Part shown: piece by piece, positions 44,423-55,271 of the stretch
Layout: the number at the start of each line of letters is the position of its first letter
Position numbering within the stretch: the stretch's first letter is position 1
DNA from: Papio anubis
Lineage: Eukaryota > Chordata > Mammalia > Primates > Cercopithecidae
Length of the DNA: 64,000 bases
Reading direction: 5' to 3'
Assembly: GCF_008728515.1 (NCBI RefSeq)
Contig: NC_044979.1
Coordinates: 168,996,037-169,060,036, forward strand
The notes under the pieces: model-generated
Seen by the model: only the letters and a program-made list of their open reading frames with translations
Told to the model about the DNA's origin: nothing
Database searches by the model: none
Translations under genes and position numbers: made by a program

Positions 44423-44718
44423 TCTTTTTTTTTTTTTTTTTTGAGACGGACTCTTGCTCTGTCGCCCAGGCTAGAGTGCAGTAGTGTGACGGCTCACTGC
44501 AAACTCCGCCTCCCAGGTTCAAGCGATTCTCCTGCCTCAGCCTCCTGAGTAGCTGGGATTACAGGCGCATGCCACCATGCCAGGCTAATTTTTGTATTTT
44601 TAGTAGAGACGGGGTTTCACCATGTTGGTCAAGCTGGTCTCGAACTCCCGACCTTGTGATCCTCCCGCCTCGGCTGCCCAAAGTGCTGGGATTACAGGGT
44701 TGAGCCACCGCGCCAGGC
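44423..44718 (-). mobile_element. Alu
   Basis: Dimer, fourth of the four. Confidence 0.93.
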
Positions 44719-44801
44719 ACCAGCTGCATTGTTATAGTTATATTTCACTGATGTGGGCAGAAAAATGGAAGTTGATGAAGTTTAGTGTTAATATATTGTG
44801 G

Positions 44802-45095
44802 GGCCAGGCACGGTGGCACATGCCGGTAATCCCAGTACTTTGGGAGGCCGAGGCGGGTGGATCACCTGAGATCAGGAGTTCGAAATCAGCCTGGTCAACA
44901 TGGCAAAACCCTGTTTCTACTAAAAATACAAAATTAACTGGGCGCTTGCAGTCCCAACTACTCGGGAGGCTGAGGCAAGAGAATCGCTTGAACCCGGGAG
45001 GTGAAGGTTGCAGTGAGCCGAGATCGTGCCACTACACTCCAGCCTGGGCAACAGAGCAAGACTCTGTCTCAAAAAAAAAAAAAAAAGAAAAAAAT
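44802..45095 (+). mobile_element. Alu
   Basis: Dimer with a deletion in the right arm, opposite to the four before it. Confidence 0.92.
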
Positions 45096-45130
45096 ATATA
45101 GATAGATAGATAGACAGACAGATAGATATA
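45093..45130 (+). repeat. (GATA)/(GACA)n microsatellite
   Basis: atagatagatagatagacag run at the Alu tail. Confidence 0.9.
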
Positions 45131-45169
45131 ATCTGGATTCTACCCCTCACTAACCATATATTTTACTAG

Positions 45170-45295
45170 CGGAAAATTCTTAGAGATCATCTAATCCAAT
45201 CTTTTCGTTTAATGACAAAACATAGGTCCGGAAGGTTAAGCAATTTAACCAAGTCCAATAACAAGGTGTAAGCAAAATGGTTAGCGCTGGGCACT
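45170..45295 (-). mobile_element. MIR-family-like fragment
   Basis: gatcatctaatccaatc and aggttaagcaatttaacca follow the minus-strand pattern of old MIR/MIR3-type elements. Diverged; lies in the DNAJC28 intron. Confidence 0.4.
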
Positions 45296-45974
45296 GTAAA
45301 AAAGGAGGCTTGCTTAACTGTCTATACCTCCAGCCGATTATAAACTGCACCGAGAGTCTGCATCATCTCAAGGAGTCTTCTCATAAGACGACTTATGGAC
45401 AAGGTAGGTACCTGGTCTGACACTGGATTGAATAGAATCAAGTGTCCAAAAGACTTTAAGCTCCACAACTCGCTAGGAAGGAGCCATCTGCCAGAGGCCA
45501 GAAAAACCACGATGAACTGTGAGGCCTCCCAACACGTTTGCTGCTATTGCAATAACATGGTCTCGAAGAGGAGGAAGACTTGTACACTGACAATGGCCAA
45601 AAAACACTGGAAGTGGCTTAATTGGAATTGGGATATATAAACGCTAAAACGGAGCTCCTGAGACCCCCTATTTTCTAGACAATCGGGGCCAACGGTCTGG
45701 GAGCCCGCTGCGAAGGTGGTTATCATGGCAAGGGAGGTCGGTCCTGCCCCGCCCCCTCCTCACCTGCGCAGCCCTTGGGTAGGGGTTCCGCGGCTCCCGC
45801 GCCCATGCCGCGTCTCTGCGCATGCGTGCGCGGCCGCCCGTCACTCCCGGTGTCTGTGCAGCGCGCGGTCTCCAGCTGGTGCCTCCGCCAGGCTAGACCA
45901 TCTGCCACTTTACCCTGAGGGGCTCAGCGGGTACGGAAGGCAGAATCGTACCTGATTGGGACAGGTGACCTTAC

Positions 45975-46130
45975 CAGGGAAACGGACAATCTTTCGTCAA
46001 ACGAACTTTACCCCGGAGAACGCATGCAGGGCACCTCAGGAGGCTTCGTCCCGGCCTGGGACGACCAGCTCCGCCTCCGTCCCCGCCCCGAGCGGAGGTG
46101 GTCGGCCGATTGGGATTGTGGGAGATGTAG
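45975..46130 (-). other. DNAJC28: Probable DNAJC28 non-coding first exon
   Basis: On the minus strand the exon ends TTTCCCTG followed by gtaaggtcacc at 45975, a strong donor; a second donor (CAATCAG followed by gtacg) 23 nt downstream at 45952 could be alternative. The upstream edge is set by the promoter motifs and is approximate. The intron to the coding exon would be 45974-43426. Confidence 0.55.
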
Positions 46131-46133
46131 TTT
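46107..46133 (-). promoter_or_regulatory. Composite CCAAT and ZNF143/THAP11-type motif
   Basis: Read on the minus strand, ACTACATCTCCCACAATCC is followed directly by CCAATCGG. The form ACTACAnnTCCCA is the conserved promoter motif attributed to ZNF143/THAP11, typically close to a transcription start; CCAAT is the NF-Y site. Assignment is by motif only. Confidence 0.65.
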
Positions 46134-46547
46134 GCTAGAAGGGGCGATGTGCGCCTACGCCTCTCGGGAGGGACTTAGGGAGCGTCGAAAATGATGCAAA
46201 GACCGAGTTGGCGGCGTGGGGGAGCTGTGGCTCAGAGGGCGAAGGTAACTTTTTGGGGGCTGGGGAAGGCAAGACTGTTTCCCCGGAACGGGACCTGAAC
46301 AGGTTTCTTCGGAGTCACAGAAGGAGCCATGATATATGAGGCTTAAAACCTGCCCCTTTATTAATTCAAGTACTGTTGAGGGGCTGGCGACAGGCCAGAG
46401 GACAAAATCAAAATAAGGATCTTCTGGCTTCGAGTTTTCAACCACTGAGGTGGGGACTGAACATTTCCCCTCTCTGTACAGGAAGCAAGTTTTTAAAAAA
46501 GGACAAAGAAAAAGGATAAAAAGAAAGGAAAAGGCAGAGGCTTGGGA

Positions 46548-46857
46548 GTTTTTTGTTTTGTTTTGTTTTGTTTTTTGAGACGGAGTCTCACTCTGTCGCC
46601 CAGGCTGGAGTGCAGGGGCCCGATCTCAGCTCACTGCAAGCTCCGCCTCCCGGGTTTACGCCATTCTCCTGCCTCAGCCTGGCGAGTAGCTGGGACTACA
46701 GGCGCCGCCACCACGCCCGGCTAGTTTTTTGTATTTTTTAGTAGAGACAGGGTTTCACCGTGTTAGCCAGGATGGTCTCGATCTCCTGACCTCGTGATCC
46801 GCCCGTCTCGACCTCCCAGAGTGCTGGAATTACAGGCGTGAGCCACCGCGCCCGGCC
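46548..46857 (-). mobile_element. AluY, Old World monkey type
   Basis: Has cccgatctcagctcactgca, cggctagttttttgtatttt; (TTTTG)n tail; 13-bp duplication gaggcttgggagt. Confidence 0.93.
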
Positions 46858-46929
46858 TGAGGCTTGGGAGTATTCAGATCTGGGTTGAAAATCTTGTTTC
46901 TTCTGCTTGCACCTTAGGCAAGATACCTG

Positions 46930-47440
46930 CAAAATGAGAGTTGCAATAAATAGTAAACTATAGTAAATGGTATGGCATTGTGCTAAGTGCTTTATGTATA
47001 TTCTCATTTCCTTTTTTTTTTTTTTTTTTGAGACAGTCTTGCTCTGTCTCCCAGGCTGGACTGTGGTGGTGCGATCTCGGCTCACTGCGACCTGCACCTC
47101 CCGGGTTTAAGCGATTCTCCTGCCTCAGCCTCCCAAGTAGCTGGGATTACAGGCTTTCACAACCATGCCCGGCTAATTTTTTTGTATTTTTAGCGGAGAC
47201 CAGGTTTCACCATTTGGCCAGGCTGGTCTCGAACTCCTGAGCTAAGGTGATCCGCCTGCCTCGGCCTTTCAAAGTGCTGGAATTACAGGCATTCATTTAA
47301 TCTTTACAACAGCCCTCTAAGATAAATGCTGTTATTTTCCCTATTTTACATATAATGAAATAATAATTGTATCAAGTTCATTGACTTTTTTAGGGGGAGA
47401 AATTACACAATGGATGTAAACCACTTGGCACTGTGCCTCG
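46930..47440 (-). mobile_element. MIR-like element split by an Alu
   Basis: ggcattgtgctaagtgcttt before and catttaatctttacaacagc after the Alu (47009-47292) form one minus-strand MIR-type element. Confidence 0.55.
47009..47292 (-). mobile_element. Alu
   Basis: Dimer lacking the 5' head, inserted in a MIR-like element. Confidence 0.92.
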
Positions 47441-47656
47441 CACATTAAGCAATATTTTTTGTTATGACTGTGTCTCCTAAAAGGAGCCAGGAATAGGTAT
47501 TAGCCTTCTCAGCTTCCGCATCATAAACATTATAATCATTTATTGCCATCTATGTAGGAGCACAGAAAAAGATACAGTATAAACTCTGATTCAGAGGGCT
47601 TTAGTTATAAGAAAACAATCAACAAAATACCTCATGTGAAAGAAAATAGGATTTCT

Positions 47657-47931
47657 GGCTGGGCGCGGTGGCTCACGCCTGTAATCCCAGCACTTTGGGA
47701 GGCCGAGACAGCGGATCACAAGGTCAGGATATCGAGACCATCCTGGCTAACATGGTGAAACCCCGTCTCTATTAAAAATACAAAAAATTAGCTGGGCGTG
47801 GTGCCGAGCGCCTGTAGTTCCAGCTACTCGGGAGGCTGAGGCAGGAGAATGGCGTGAACCCGGGAGGCGGAGCTTGCAGTGAGCCGAGATTGTGCCACTG
47901 CACTCCAGCCTGGGCGACAGAGCAAGACTCC

Positions 47932-47963
<32 letters not shown>
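47657..47963 (+). mobile_element. AluY-like
   Basis: Full dimer, long A tail; duplication aggatttctg. Confidence 0.93.
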
Positions 47964-47966
<3 letters not shown>

Positions 47967-48025
47967 GGATTTCTGTACAAGTTAACTCTTCTAGGCAGCA
48001 TCTTAAACAGCATAAAATAAAAACA

Positions 48026-48265
48026 GGCCAGGTGAAGTGGCTCATGCTTGTACTCCCAGTGTGGACAACATAGTGAGACTCCATCTGTACAAAACTTTTA
48101 AGAAGATTAGTCAGGTGTGATGGTGTCTGCCTGTAATCCCAGCTACACAGGAGGCTGAGGTGGGAGGATCACTTGAGCCCGGGAGTTGGAGGCTGCAGTG
48201 AGCCATGATCGTACCATTGCTCTCCAAACTAAGCAACAGAGTGAGACCTGGCCACTAAAAAATTT
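48026..48265 (+). mobile_element. Old Alu, internally deleted
   Basis: Left arm lost after actcccagtg. Confidence 0.85.
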
Positions 48266-48281
48266 TTAAAAAGAAAAATAA

Positions 48282-48584
48282 GGCCAGGCACAGTGGCTCA
48301 TGCCTGTAGTCTCAGCACTTTGGGAGGCTGAGGCAGGCGGATCACCTGAGGTCGGGAGTTTGAGACCAGCCTCACCAACATGGAGAAACCCCGTCTCTCT
48401 AAAAATACAAAAAATTAGCTGGGCATGGTGGCACATGCCTGTAACCCCAGGTACTCGGGAGGCTGAGGCAGGAGAATCGCTGGAACCCAGGAGGCGGAGG
48501 TTGCAGTGAGCCGAGATTGCGCCACTGCACTCCAGCCTGGGTGACAGAGTGAGACTCCGTCTCAAAAAAAAAACAAAAAAAAAG
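48282..48584 (+). mobile_element. Alu
   Basis: Full dimer. Confidence 0.93.
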
Positions 48585-48634
48585 AATGACATGGTTCGGT
48601 AGATACAGCCACGGAAAGGTAGTCACTATGTTTT

Positions 48635-48800
48635 GTGAATAAATAGGTATTGCTAAACTATGTTCAAGAAGCGATGGACCAATTTACACCACCAACATAT
48701 TTGGGAATGTCTGTTACTCCACACTCTTGGGAACACACAGTAGTCTCTTTTTAATCTTTGCAGTCTAATAGGTGTATATCAACACACACACTTAAGATTC
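48635..48800 (-). mobile_element. L1 fragment, minus strand
   Basis: ggaccaatttacaccaccaa and ttactccacactcttgggaa correspond to reversed L1 ORF2. Confidence 0.55.
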
Positions 48801-48816
48801 CTTTATTGTAATTATT

Positions 48817-49127
48817 GGCTGGGTGCGGTGGCTTACACCTGTAATCCCAGCACTTTGGGAGGCCGAGGCGGGCAGATCACCTGAGGTCAGGAGTTCGAGA
48901 CCAGCCTGGCCAACATGGTGAAACCCCATCTCTACTAAAAAGACAAAAATTAGCCGGGTGTGGTGGTGGGCACCTGTAATCTCAGCTACTTGGGAGGCTG
49001 AAGCAGGAGGATCATTTGAACCCAGGAGGCAGAGGTTGCAGTGAGCTGAGATCACTCCATCGCACTCCAGCCGGGATAACAAGAGCAAGACTCCGTCTCA
49101 AAAAAAAAAAAAAAAAAAAAAAAAAAA
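48817..49127 (+). mobile_element. Alu
   Basis: Full dimer with long A tail; long near-perfect duplication gattYctttattgtaatta. Confidence 0.94.
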
Positions 49128-49304
49128 GATTTCTTTATTGTAATTACTAAGGTAGTAAGGAATTACTGCTCTCCATCCTTCTAGTTCACAAAGCTGGTGG
49201 GATAAACACTGGTTATTTTGATGATGCATTTGCACAAGGAGGTGGGTAAATCAAGATGGTGTTCACACAGCTGTCTCCCTCCAGATGACTTGGTCACTTC
49301 TCCA

Positions 49305-49715
49305 CTCTTTGGGCTGAATTGTGCCCCCCATATTGAAGCCCTAACCCCCAGTACTTTAGAATGTGACTGCGTTTGGAGATGTTATTTAAAGAGGTGATTA
49401 AGTTAAAATGAGGCTGTTAAGGTGGGTGATAATCCAATCTGACTGGCGTCCTTATAAAAGGAGGAAATTTGGCTGCAGAGAGACACCAGGGTTGTGCACA
49501 CACGGAGCAAAGTCCCTGTGAGGACACAGGGAGAAGGCAGCCATCTGCCTGCCAAGGAGAGGCCTCAGGAGAAACCCACCCTGCAGACACCTTGATCTTG
49601 GACTTCCAGTCTCCAGGACTATGGGAGAATAACGGTCTCCTGTTGTTGAAGCCCCAGTCTGTGGTGCTTTGTCACATCAGCCCCACCAAACCAACACAGC
49701 AGGTATCTTTGATCC
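49305..49715 (+). mobile_element. MaLR-type solo LTR
   Basis: Consensus-like parts in order: gaagccctaacccccagtac, gaggtgattaagttaaaatg, aatctgactggcgtccttat, cttgatcttggacttccagt, cagtctgtggtgctttgtca. This is a non-autonomous ERVL-MaLR LTR by memory. The open frame across it starts with TTG and is not a gene. Confidence 0.6.
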
Positions 49716-49719
49716 TTAT

Positions 49720-50420
49720 ACGTCCCTTCAGTAGGTCCCAGGGATTTGTGTTACCCAAACTGTTTCCTCCCAGATGGAAAACTCTGAAAGCAGGCAGAAG
49801 CTTTCCCCCTCATTTTCCTCTTGCTGAATACACCCTGCCCCGAAGGACGAGCTCTGGGCTGCTGCCTCCTGCTTTCCTCTTTCGGAGTCATTCTGCCACC
49901 GTGGAGATTTGGATTTGGGTGAGCTGTGCTGGGGGTGGGATGTGGGGCAGAGCCTCCTCATCCGAAGACAGACAGGAATTTCTGATTCTGAGATTTCGGG
50001 TGTGCTGAAGGGTGCTTGTGCGGATGGCGTGGACTCTTCTCTCTTCTTGCTGTAGTTGGCCTCTAAGAGAAACGCACCAGAAGCTCGTTCTCCGCTCTTT
50101 GAGACAGGCTTCTTCAAGCTTCGTGGCGTCTCTCTCTCTTCTGTGTCCCCCTACTGCACAGCCTACTCATACCCAGTGTCCTTGGCCGGCTCTGCCCTTC
50201 TCACGCGATTGGTGATTCCATGCCTCTACGTTATGTTCATGATCTACTCTCTCTTGCCAACGCCAATGCCTAAACCTCCTCCTCGAAGCTAATGATTGAC
50301 CCCGGAGTGGTGTTACAGTGTTGAATACAGGAATCCCTCAAGGTGTACAAGAAGTCCCACCTCCCCTCTGAGCATCATCCCTCCCTCATTTTGCAAAAGA
50401 AAGGCACACCTCTCACTTAC
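49720..50420. other. Unrecognised intergenic sequence
   Basis: About 700 bp of moderately GC-rich DNA without Alu. An open frame runs 50056-50292 on the plus strand but starts at TTG; an acceptor-like ctcttcttgctgtag ends right before it. No family recognised. Confidence 0.4.
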
Positions 50421-50524
50421 CCCAGACTGTTAACACCTTCCAGGCAGCAAAGGCGCAATTGAAAAGGTTGATTTACTGTGGGTGCTAAAGAAGGGAAATT
50501 AATCCTTTACAGATTGGATGGTTT

Positions 50525-50787
50525 GGCCAGGTGTAATGGTTCACACCTGTAATTTCAGAACTTTGGGAGGTTAAAGGGGGAGGATTGCTTGAGTTTAGGA
50601 GTTGGAGAGCAGTCTGGACAACACAGTGAGACCCTAACTCTATAAAATACAAAAATTAGCCAGGCATGGTGGCACGAGCCTGTAGTCCCAGCTACTCAGG
50701 AGGCCGAGGTGGGGGTTGCAGTGAGCCAAGATCGCGTCACTGCACTAAAGCCTGGGCAACAGAGTGAGACTCCCTCTCAAAAAAAAT
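50525..50787 (+). mobile_element. Old Alu
   Basis: Dimer with right-arm deletion; near duplication attgSatggttt. Confidence 0.9.
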
Positions 50788-51004
50788 TGCATGGTTTCCA
50801 ATAATTGGTTTTCAACAAAAGTAAAGGAGGATCTAATAGACTCCTCAACTGAATATTTCATTTAAAATGATTTTCAATGGTATATTTTCCTGGTGCATGT
50901 AATTGAAGCTTTCAAGGAGTTGAGTGATACTGTTATAACAACTATTTTTTTTTTCCTGTGACTTTCTGGAGTTTGGTGATGTAGGAAATTTAAAATGCTG
51001 TTTA

Positions 51005-51155
51005 GGGCCAGGCGCAGTGGCTCACACCTGTAATCTCAGCACTTTGGGAGGTTGAAGTGGGCGGATCACCTGAGGTCAGGAGTTCGAGACCAGCCTGGCC
51101 AACATGGTGAAACCCTGTCTCTACTGAAAATATAAAAATATAAAAATTAGCTGGG
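51005..51155 (+). mobile_element. Alu left part
   Basis: Left arm and linker only; broken by the next Alu. Confidence 0.9.
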
Positions 51156-51451
51156 AGGCCGGGCACAGTGGCTCATGCTTGTAATCCCAGCACTTTGGGA
51201 GGACAAGGTGGGCGGATCACATGAGGTCGGGAGTTCGAGACCAGCCTGACCAACGTGGAGAAACCCCATCTCTACTAAAAATACAAAAATTAATTGGGTG
51301 TGGTGGTGCGTGCCTGTAATCCCAGCTACTTGGGAGGCTGAGGCAGAGAACTGCTTGAACCCAGGAGGCAGAGGTTGCAGTGAGCTGAGATGGCACCACT
51401 GCACGCCAGCCTTGGTGACAGAGTGAGACTCTGCCTCAAAAAAAAAAATTG
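51156..51451 (+). mobile_element. Alu
   Basis: Full dimer adjoining the broken Alu; no right half of that Alu follows. Confidence 0.93.
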
Positions 51452-51606
51452 TTGTTGAGGTTTCAGTGTCCATAGATATTTCAATTCATGAAACTTTCGT
51501 TTTATAAAGCAAAATCAACTTGTAATATTAAAATCTTCACATCTTTATTGCAATGCTCAGAATACAGGTGGGCTTAGGAGTTAGCTTCTTAAATAAGGTT
51601 ACACAT

Positions 51607-51829
51607 GAGGACGAGGCAGGTGGATCACCTGAGGTCAGGAGTTGGAGACCAGCCAGGCCAACATGGTGAAACACTGTCTCTACTAAAAATACAAAAATCA
51701 GCCAGGAGTGGTGGCCCTTGCCCGTAATCCCAGCTACTCTGGAAGCTGAGGCAGGAGAACCACTTGAACCCGGAAGGCGGAGGTTGCATTGAGCTGGGAT
51801 CGCACCACTGCACTCCAGCCTGAGTGACT
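51607..51829 (+). mobile_element. Alu, truncated at both ends
   Basis: Starts inside the left arm and ends at cctgagtgactgaagtggg without a tail. Confidence 0.9.
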
Positions 51830-51831
51830 GA

Positions 51832-51942
51832 AGTGGGGTTCACTATGTTGGCCAGGATGATCTTGATCTCATGACCTGGTGATCTGCCTGCCTCGGCCTC
51901 CCAAAGTGCTGGGATTACAGGCGTAAGCCACCAAGGCCAGCT
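51832..51942 (-). mobile_element. Alu left-arm fragment, inverted
   Basis: ttcactatgttggccaggat to gtaagccacc; joined head-on to the previous Alu. Confidence 0.9.
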
Positions 51943-51945
51943 AGT

Positions 51946-52232
51946 CTTTTTTTTTTTTGAGAAAATGTCTCACTCAGGCTGGAGTACAGTTGTGCGATCA
52001 CAGCTCACTGAAGCTTCGACCTCCTGAGTTCAAGGAATCCTCCTACCTCAGCCTTCCAAGTAGCTGGGACTACAGGTGTGTGCCACCATGCCCAATTTTT
52101 CTATTTTATTTGTAGTGATGGGGGTCTCACTATGTTGTCTAGGCTGGTCTTGAACTCCAGGGTTCAACTGATCCTCCTACCTGGGCCCTCCAAAGTGCTG
52201 GGATTACAGGTGTGAGCCACCATGCCTGGCCA
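51946..52232 (-). mobile_element. Alu
   Basis: Full but old dimer. Confidence 0.92.
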
Positions 52233-52234
52233 CA

Positions 52235-52440
52235 TGTGGTCATTTATAACTGAATTCTTTCACTTAGCATAATGTTTCAAGGTTCACCCACACTGTAGCA
52301 TGTGTTAGTATTTCATTCCTTTTTATAATTGAATAGCATTCAATGTATGGATATATCTATGGATATAGCTATCCATACATTTATCAGTTCATTTGCTGAT
52401 GAACATTTGCACTGACTCCACTTATAAATCGGTTTTTAAC
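52235..52440 (-). mobile_element. L1 fragment, minus strand
   Basis: ttcacttagcataatgtttc, ccacactgtagcatgtgtta and catttatcagttcatttgct correspond to reversed L1 3' ORF2. Confidence 0.6.
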
Positions 52441-52785
52441 TGTTAATTAACATTTGGCTCCAGATAAAGGAAAATGATCTAACATTGTGGTAAATGTCAA
52501 ATTTATATGGCTTGTGAAAGAACGACTGTCAGAGATGGTGTCTTTTAAACAGTGGAGGAGGCAAGTGTATGCATTAGAATTGCTGAAAAACACTTTGGGA
52601 GATAAAGACAATTTTGGTTTTAAAAAAGCCAAAAAAGGGCTTTTTCCCAAGGTTTATCTTCCCTACTAGAATCTTCTTCCTACTAACTCAAGGAAAATCC
52701 TACAGGGAGTTTTAGATTATAAAGAAAGCTTTTAATGTTGATGTATTAAAAAATCTCCCACCTGGCTGCTATATACAGCCAAGTT

Positions 52786-53083
52786 TTGTTTTCTTGGAGA
52801 CAAGGTCTCACTCTGTTGTTCAGGTTGGAGTGCAGTGGCACAATCACAGCTCACTGCAGCTTCAACTTCCTGGAATCACGTGACCCTCTGACATCAGCCT
52901 CCTGAGTAGCTGGGACTACAGGCACAAGCCACCACACCCAGCTAATTTTTGTCATTTTTGTAGAGATAAGGTCTCGACATATTGCCCAGGCTGGTCTTAA
53001 ACTCCTGGGCTCATGCGATCTTCCCACCTCGGCCTTCCAGAGTGCTGCTGGCTTTGTACAGGCGTGAAGCACCACACCCAGCG
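52786..53083 (-). mobile_element. Alu
   Basis: Old dimer; near duplication acagccaaRtYtt. Confidence 0.91.
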
Positions 53084-53468
53084 CAGTCAAACAGCCAAAT
53101 CTTCTTACAGTCTGAGTCTGGGGGTTTTTATACAACATTACATGAGTTAATGAAGTTTTTTTTTTTTTTTTCCAATTTGTTTTACTTCAATTCTCTCGCT
53201 TATAATCCAAAGAATCCTGGCAAATACAAAAAACAACTACTATAGGAGGTACTCTTGGGGCCTGCCGATTACCAGTAGAAGAGAGTTTTGTTAGAATCCT
53301 TCTTCACTTCTAGCCCCTGCCAACAAATATCCAGAAGGGAGAGTGCAGTAGGAAAAGTTAGGGAACCATCACAGTGATGCAGCTGGAATGCCATATTATC
53401 ATAGAAAGACACTTAGAGGTCCTAGGGTCAGGTTCAAGTCTGAATTCCACTTAAAAACCAAAGAGGTC

Positions 53469-53789
53469 AGCCGGGTGCAGTGGCTCACGCCTGTAATCCC
53501 AGCACTTTGGGAGGCCAAGGTGGGCAGATCACCTGAGGTTGGGAGTTTGAGACCAGCCTGACCAGCACGGAGAAACCCCATCTCTACTAAATATACAAAA
53601 TTAGCTGGGCGTGGTGGTGCATGCCTGTAATCCCAGCTACTCAGGAGGCTGAGGCAGGAGAATCACTTGAACCAGGGAGGTGGAAGTTACGGTGAGCCGA
53701 GATCGTGCCACTGCAATCCAGCCTGGATAATAAGAGTGAAACTCCCGTCTCAAAAAAAAAAAAAAAAAAAAAAACCAAACCAAAAAAAA
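53469..53789 (+). mobile_element. Alu
   Basis: Full dimer with long A/C tail; duplication caaagagg. Confidence 0.93.
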
Positions 53790-53795
53790 CAAAGA

Positions 53796-54075
53796 GGCTG
53801 GGTGTGGTGGCTCACGCTTGTAATCCCAGCACTTTGGGGGCCAAAGCAGGCAGATCAAATGAGGCCAGGAGTTGCAGACTAGCCTGGCCAACATGGTGAA
53901 ACGCCGTCTCTACTAAAAATACAAAATGAGCCGGGTGTGGCAGTGTACGCCTGTAATCTCAGCTACTCAGGAAGCTGAGGCAGGAGAATCACTTGAACCC
54001 GGGAGGCAGAGGTTGCAGTGAGCCGAGATTGTGCCACTGCACCCCAGCCTGGGCGACTGAGCGAGACTGTCTCAT
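53796..54075 (+). mobile_element. Alu
   Basis: Full dimer starting at the duplication of the previous one. Confidence 0.93.
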
Positions 54076-54079
54076 CAAA

Positions 54080-54655
54080 ACAACTGTATGAATGACATTT
54101 GCCTACTTTAATCGACGAGGGAATAGAGAGAGTGGATGAGAAACATGCCTAGTTTTATGCTTGAATCTAGAAGCCACCAACTCTCCCTCTAATCCTCTAG
54201 TGACTTACAGAGAAGTATGGATCTTTATAAACCACAGGATAACTAAACTTTACTGAAGCTAAAATCTGGGGATTACAGAAACTGTCAATAATTAGAGGAA
54301 CGTTTAATGATACTTCAAAGCATAAAGGATACTATCCTTCAGAAATGGGAGCTATACAGAAATCTTAACACACCAGATTATGATCACGATGATCAGAAAA
54401 GTCTCAAATCAGATATACAATATAAGGAAGAGATACTGCCTCGTTAGACTTGGGGAAGAGGTAAGTCACTTGACGCTGATCAGAAGGAGGCTGGGCAACT
54501 TTTACACAGTGGAATTTATAACCAAGATTATAAACGGAACCCAGGTGATACACTTAGGCTTGTCCTCATGTTTCTTTTCCCCATTTTAACTCAGATACAT
54601 CCAGCAGTCATGGCTTCAAAAGCATATGATCAAAGATTAGAAAACATATAACTTA
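54080..54655. other. Intergenic unique sequence downstream of GART
   Basis: No repeat or gene recognised. Confidence 0.5.
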
Positions 54656-54658
54656 CTA

Positions 54659-54949
54659 TTTTTTTGAGACGGAGTCTCGCTCTGTTGCGCAGGCTGGAGT
54701 GCAGTGGCGTGATCGTGGCTCACTGCAACCTCCACCTCTTGGGTTCAAGCGATTCTCTTGTCTCAGCCACCTGAGTAGCTGGGATTACAGGCGCGTGCCA
54801 CCACGCCCAGCTAACTATTATTTGTATTTTTAGTAGAGATGAGGTTTCACTGTGTTAGCCAGGATGGTCTCGATCACCTGACCTTGTGGTCCGCCTGCCT
54901 CGGCCTCCCAAAGTGCTGGGATTACAGGCGTGAGCCACCGTGCCCGGCC
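54659..54949 (-). mobile_element. Alu
   Basis: Dimer; duplication gaaaacaYataacttac. Confidence 0.93.
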
Positions 54950-55104
54950 GAAAACACATAACTTACAAAAATGGAGGTGATTCCTCATGTTGTCAGACAA
55001 TACCAGCAGCAACAACAACAACAAAAAAGAGGTGGTGACGGTCAGAAAAAGAGCATAAAAAAGACCAAGATACCTGTATGTGTCAGATATGCTACATTAA
55101 CCAG

Positions 55105-55271
55105 TCTTGTTTTTAATGTCTCTATTTATTAAAAAATAGCAGATGAAGTAAGGGTGAGGTCTTTTTTGTCTTTTAGCAGTTTTTCTTTTGGGCCAAGTTC
55201 ATGATAAAAAACCACCATGCAAACAGCAAATAATTCTTTCAAAACTGGCCCCATTTCTGAATTAGAAGGCT
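55105..55271 (-). other. GART: Probable GART 3' UTR
   Basis: Unique sequence between the stop codon and an AATAAA at 55125-55130, giving a 3' UTR of about 165 nt. An Alu begins shortly beyond, at 54949. Confidence 0.55.
55125..55130 (-). terminator. Candidate GART poly(A) signal
   Basis: AATAAA on the minus strand about 145 nt after the GART stop, the first such signal in the 3' UTR. Confidence 0.55.

Larger units (their letters stand above)
45740..46250. promoter_or_regulatory. CpG-rich promoter of DNAJC28
   Basis: CG-rich DNA with GC boxes (ccccgccccg), an inverted CCAAT box and a ZNF143-type motif. It lies between the inferred first exon of DNAJC28 and an unannotated plus-strand side that carries a splice-donor-like site at 46244/46245, so it may be bidirectional. 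Confidence 0.7.

Noticed and set aside
45395..45640. 81-codon plus-strand open frame upstream of the DNAJC28 promoter
   Set aside because: It lies in the DNAJC28 intron, shows no recognisable domain and has no splice or promoter support on the plus strand.
50056..50292. 78-codon frame as a confirmed small gene
   Set aside because: It starts with TTG, not ATG, and has no evidence of transcription; kept only as a low-confidence finding.
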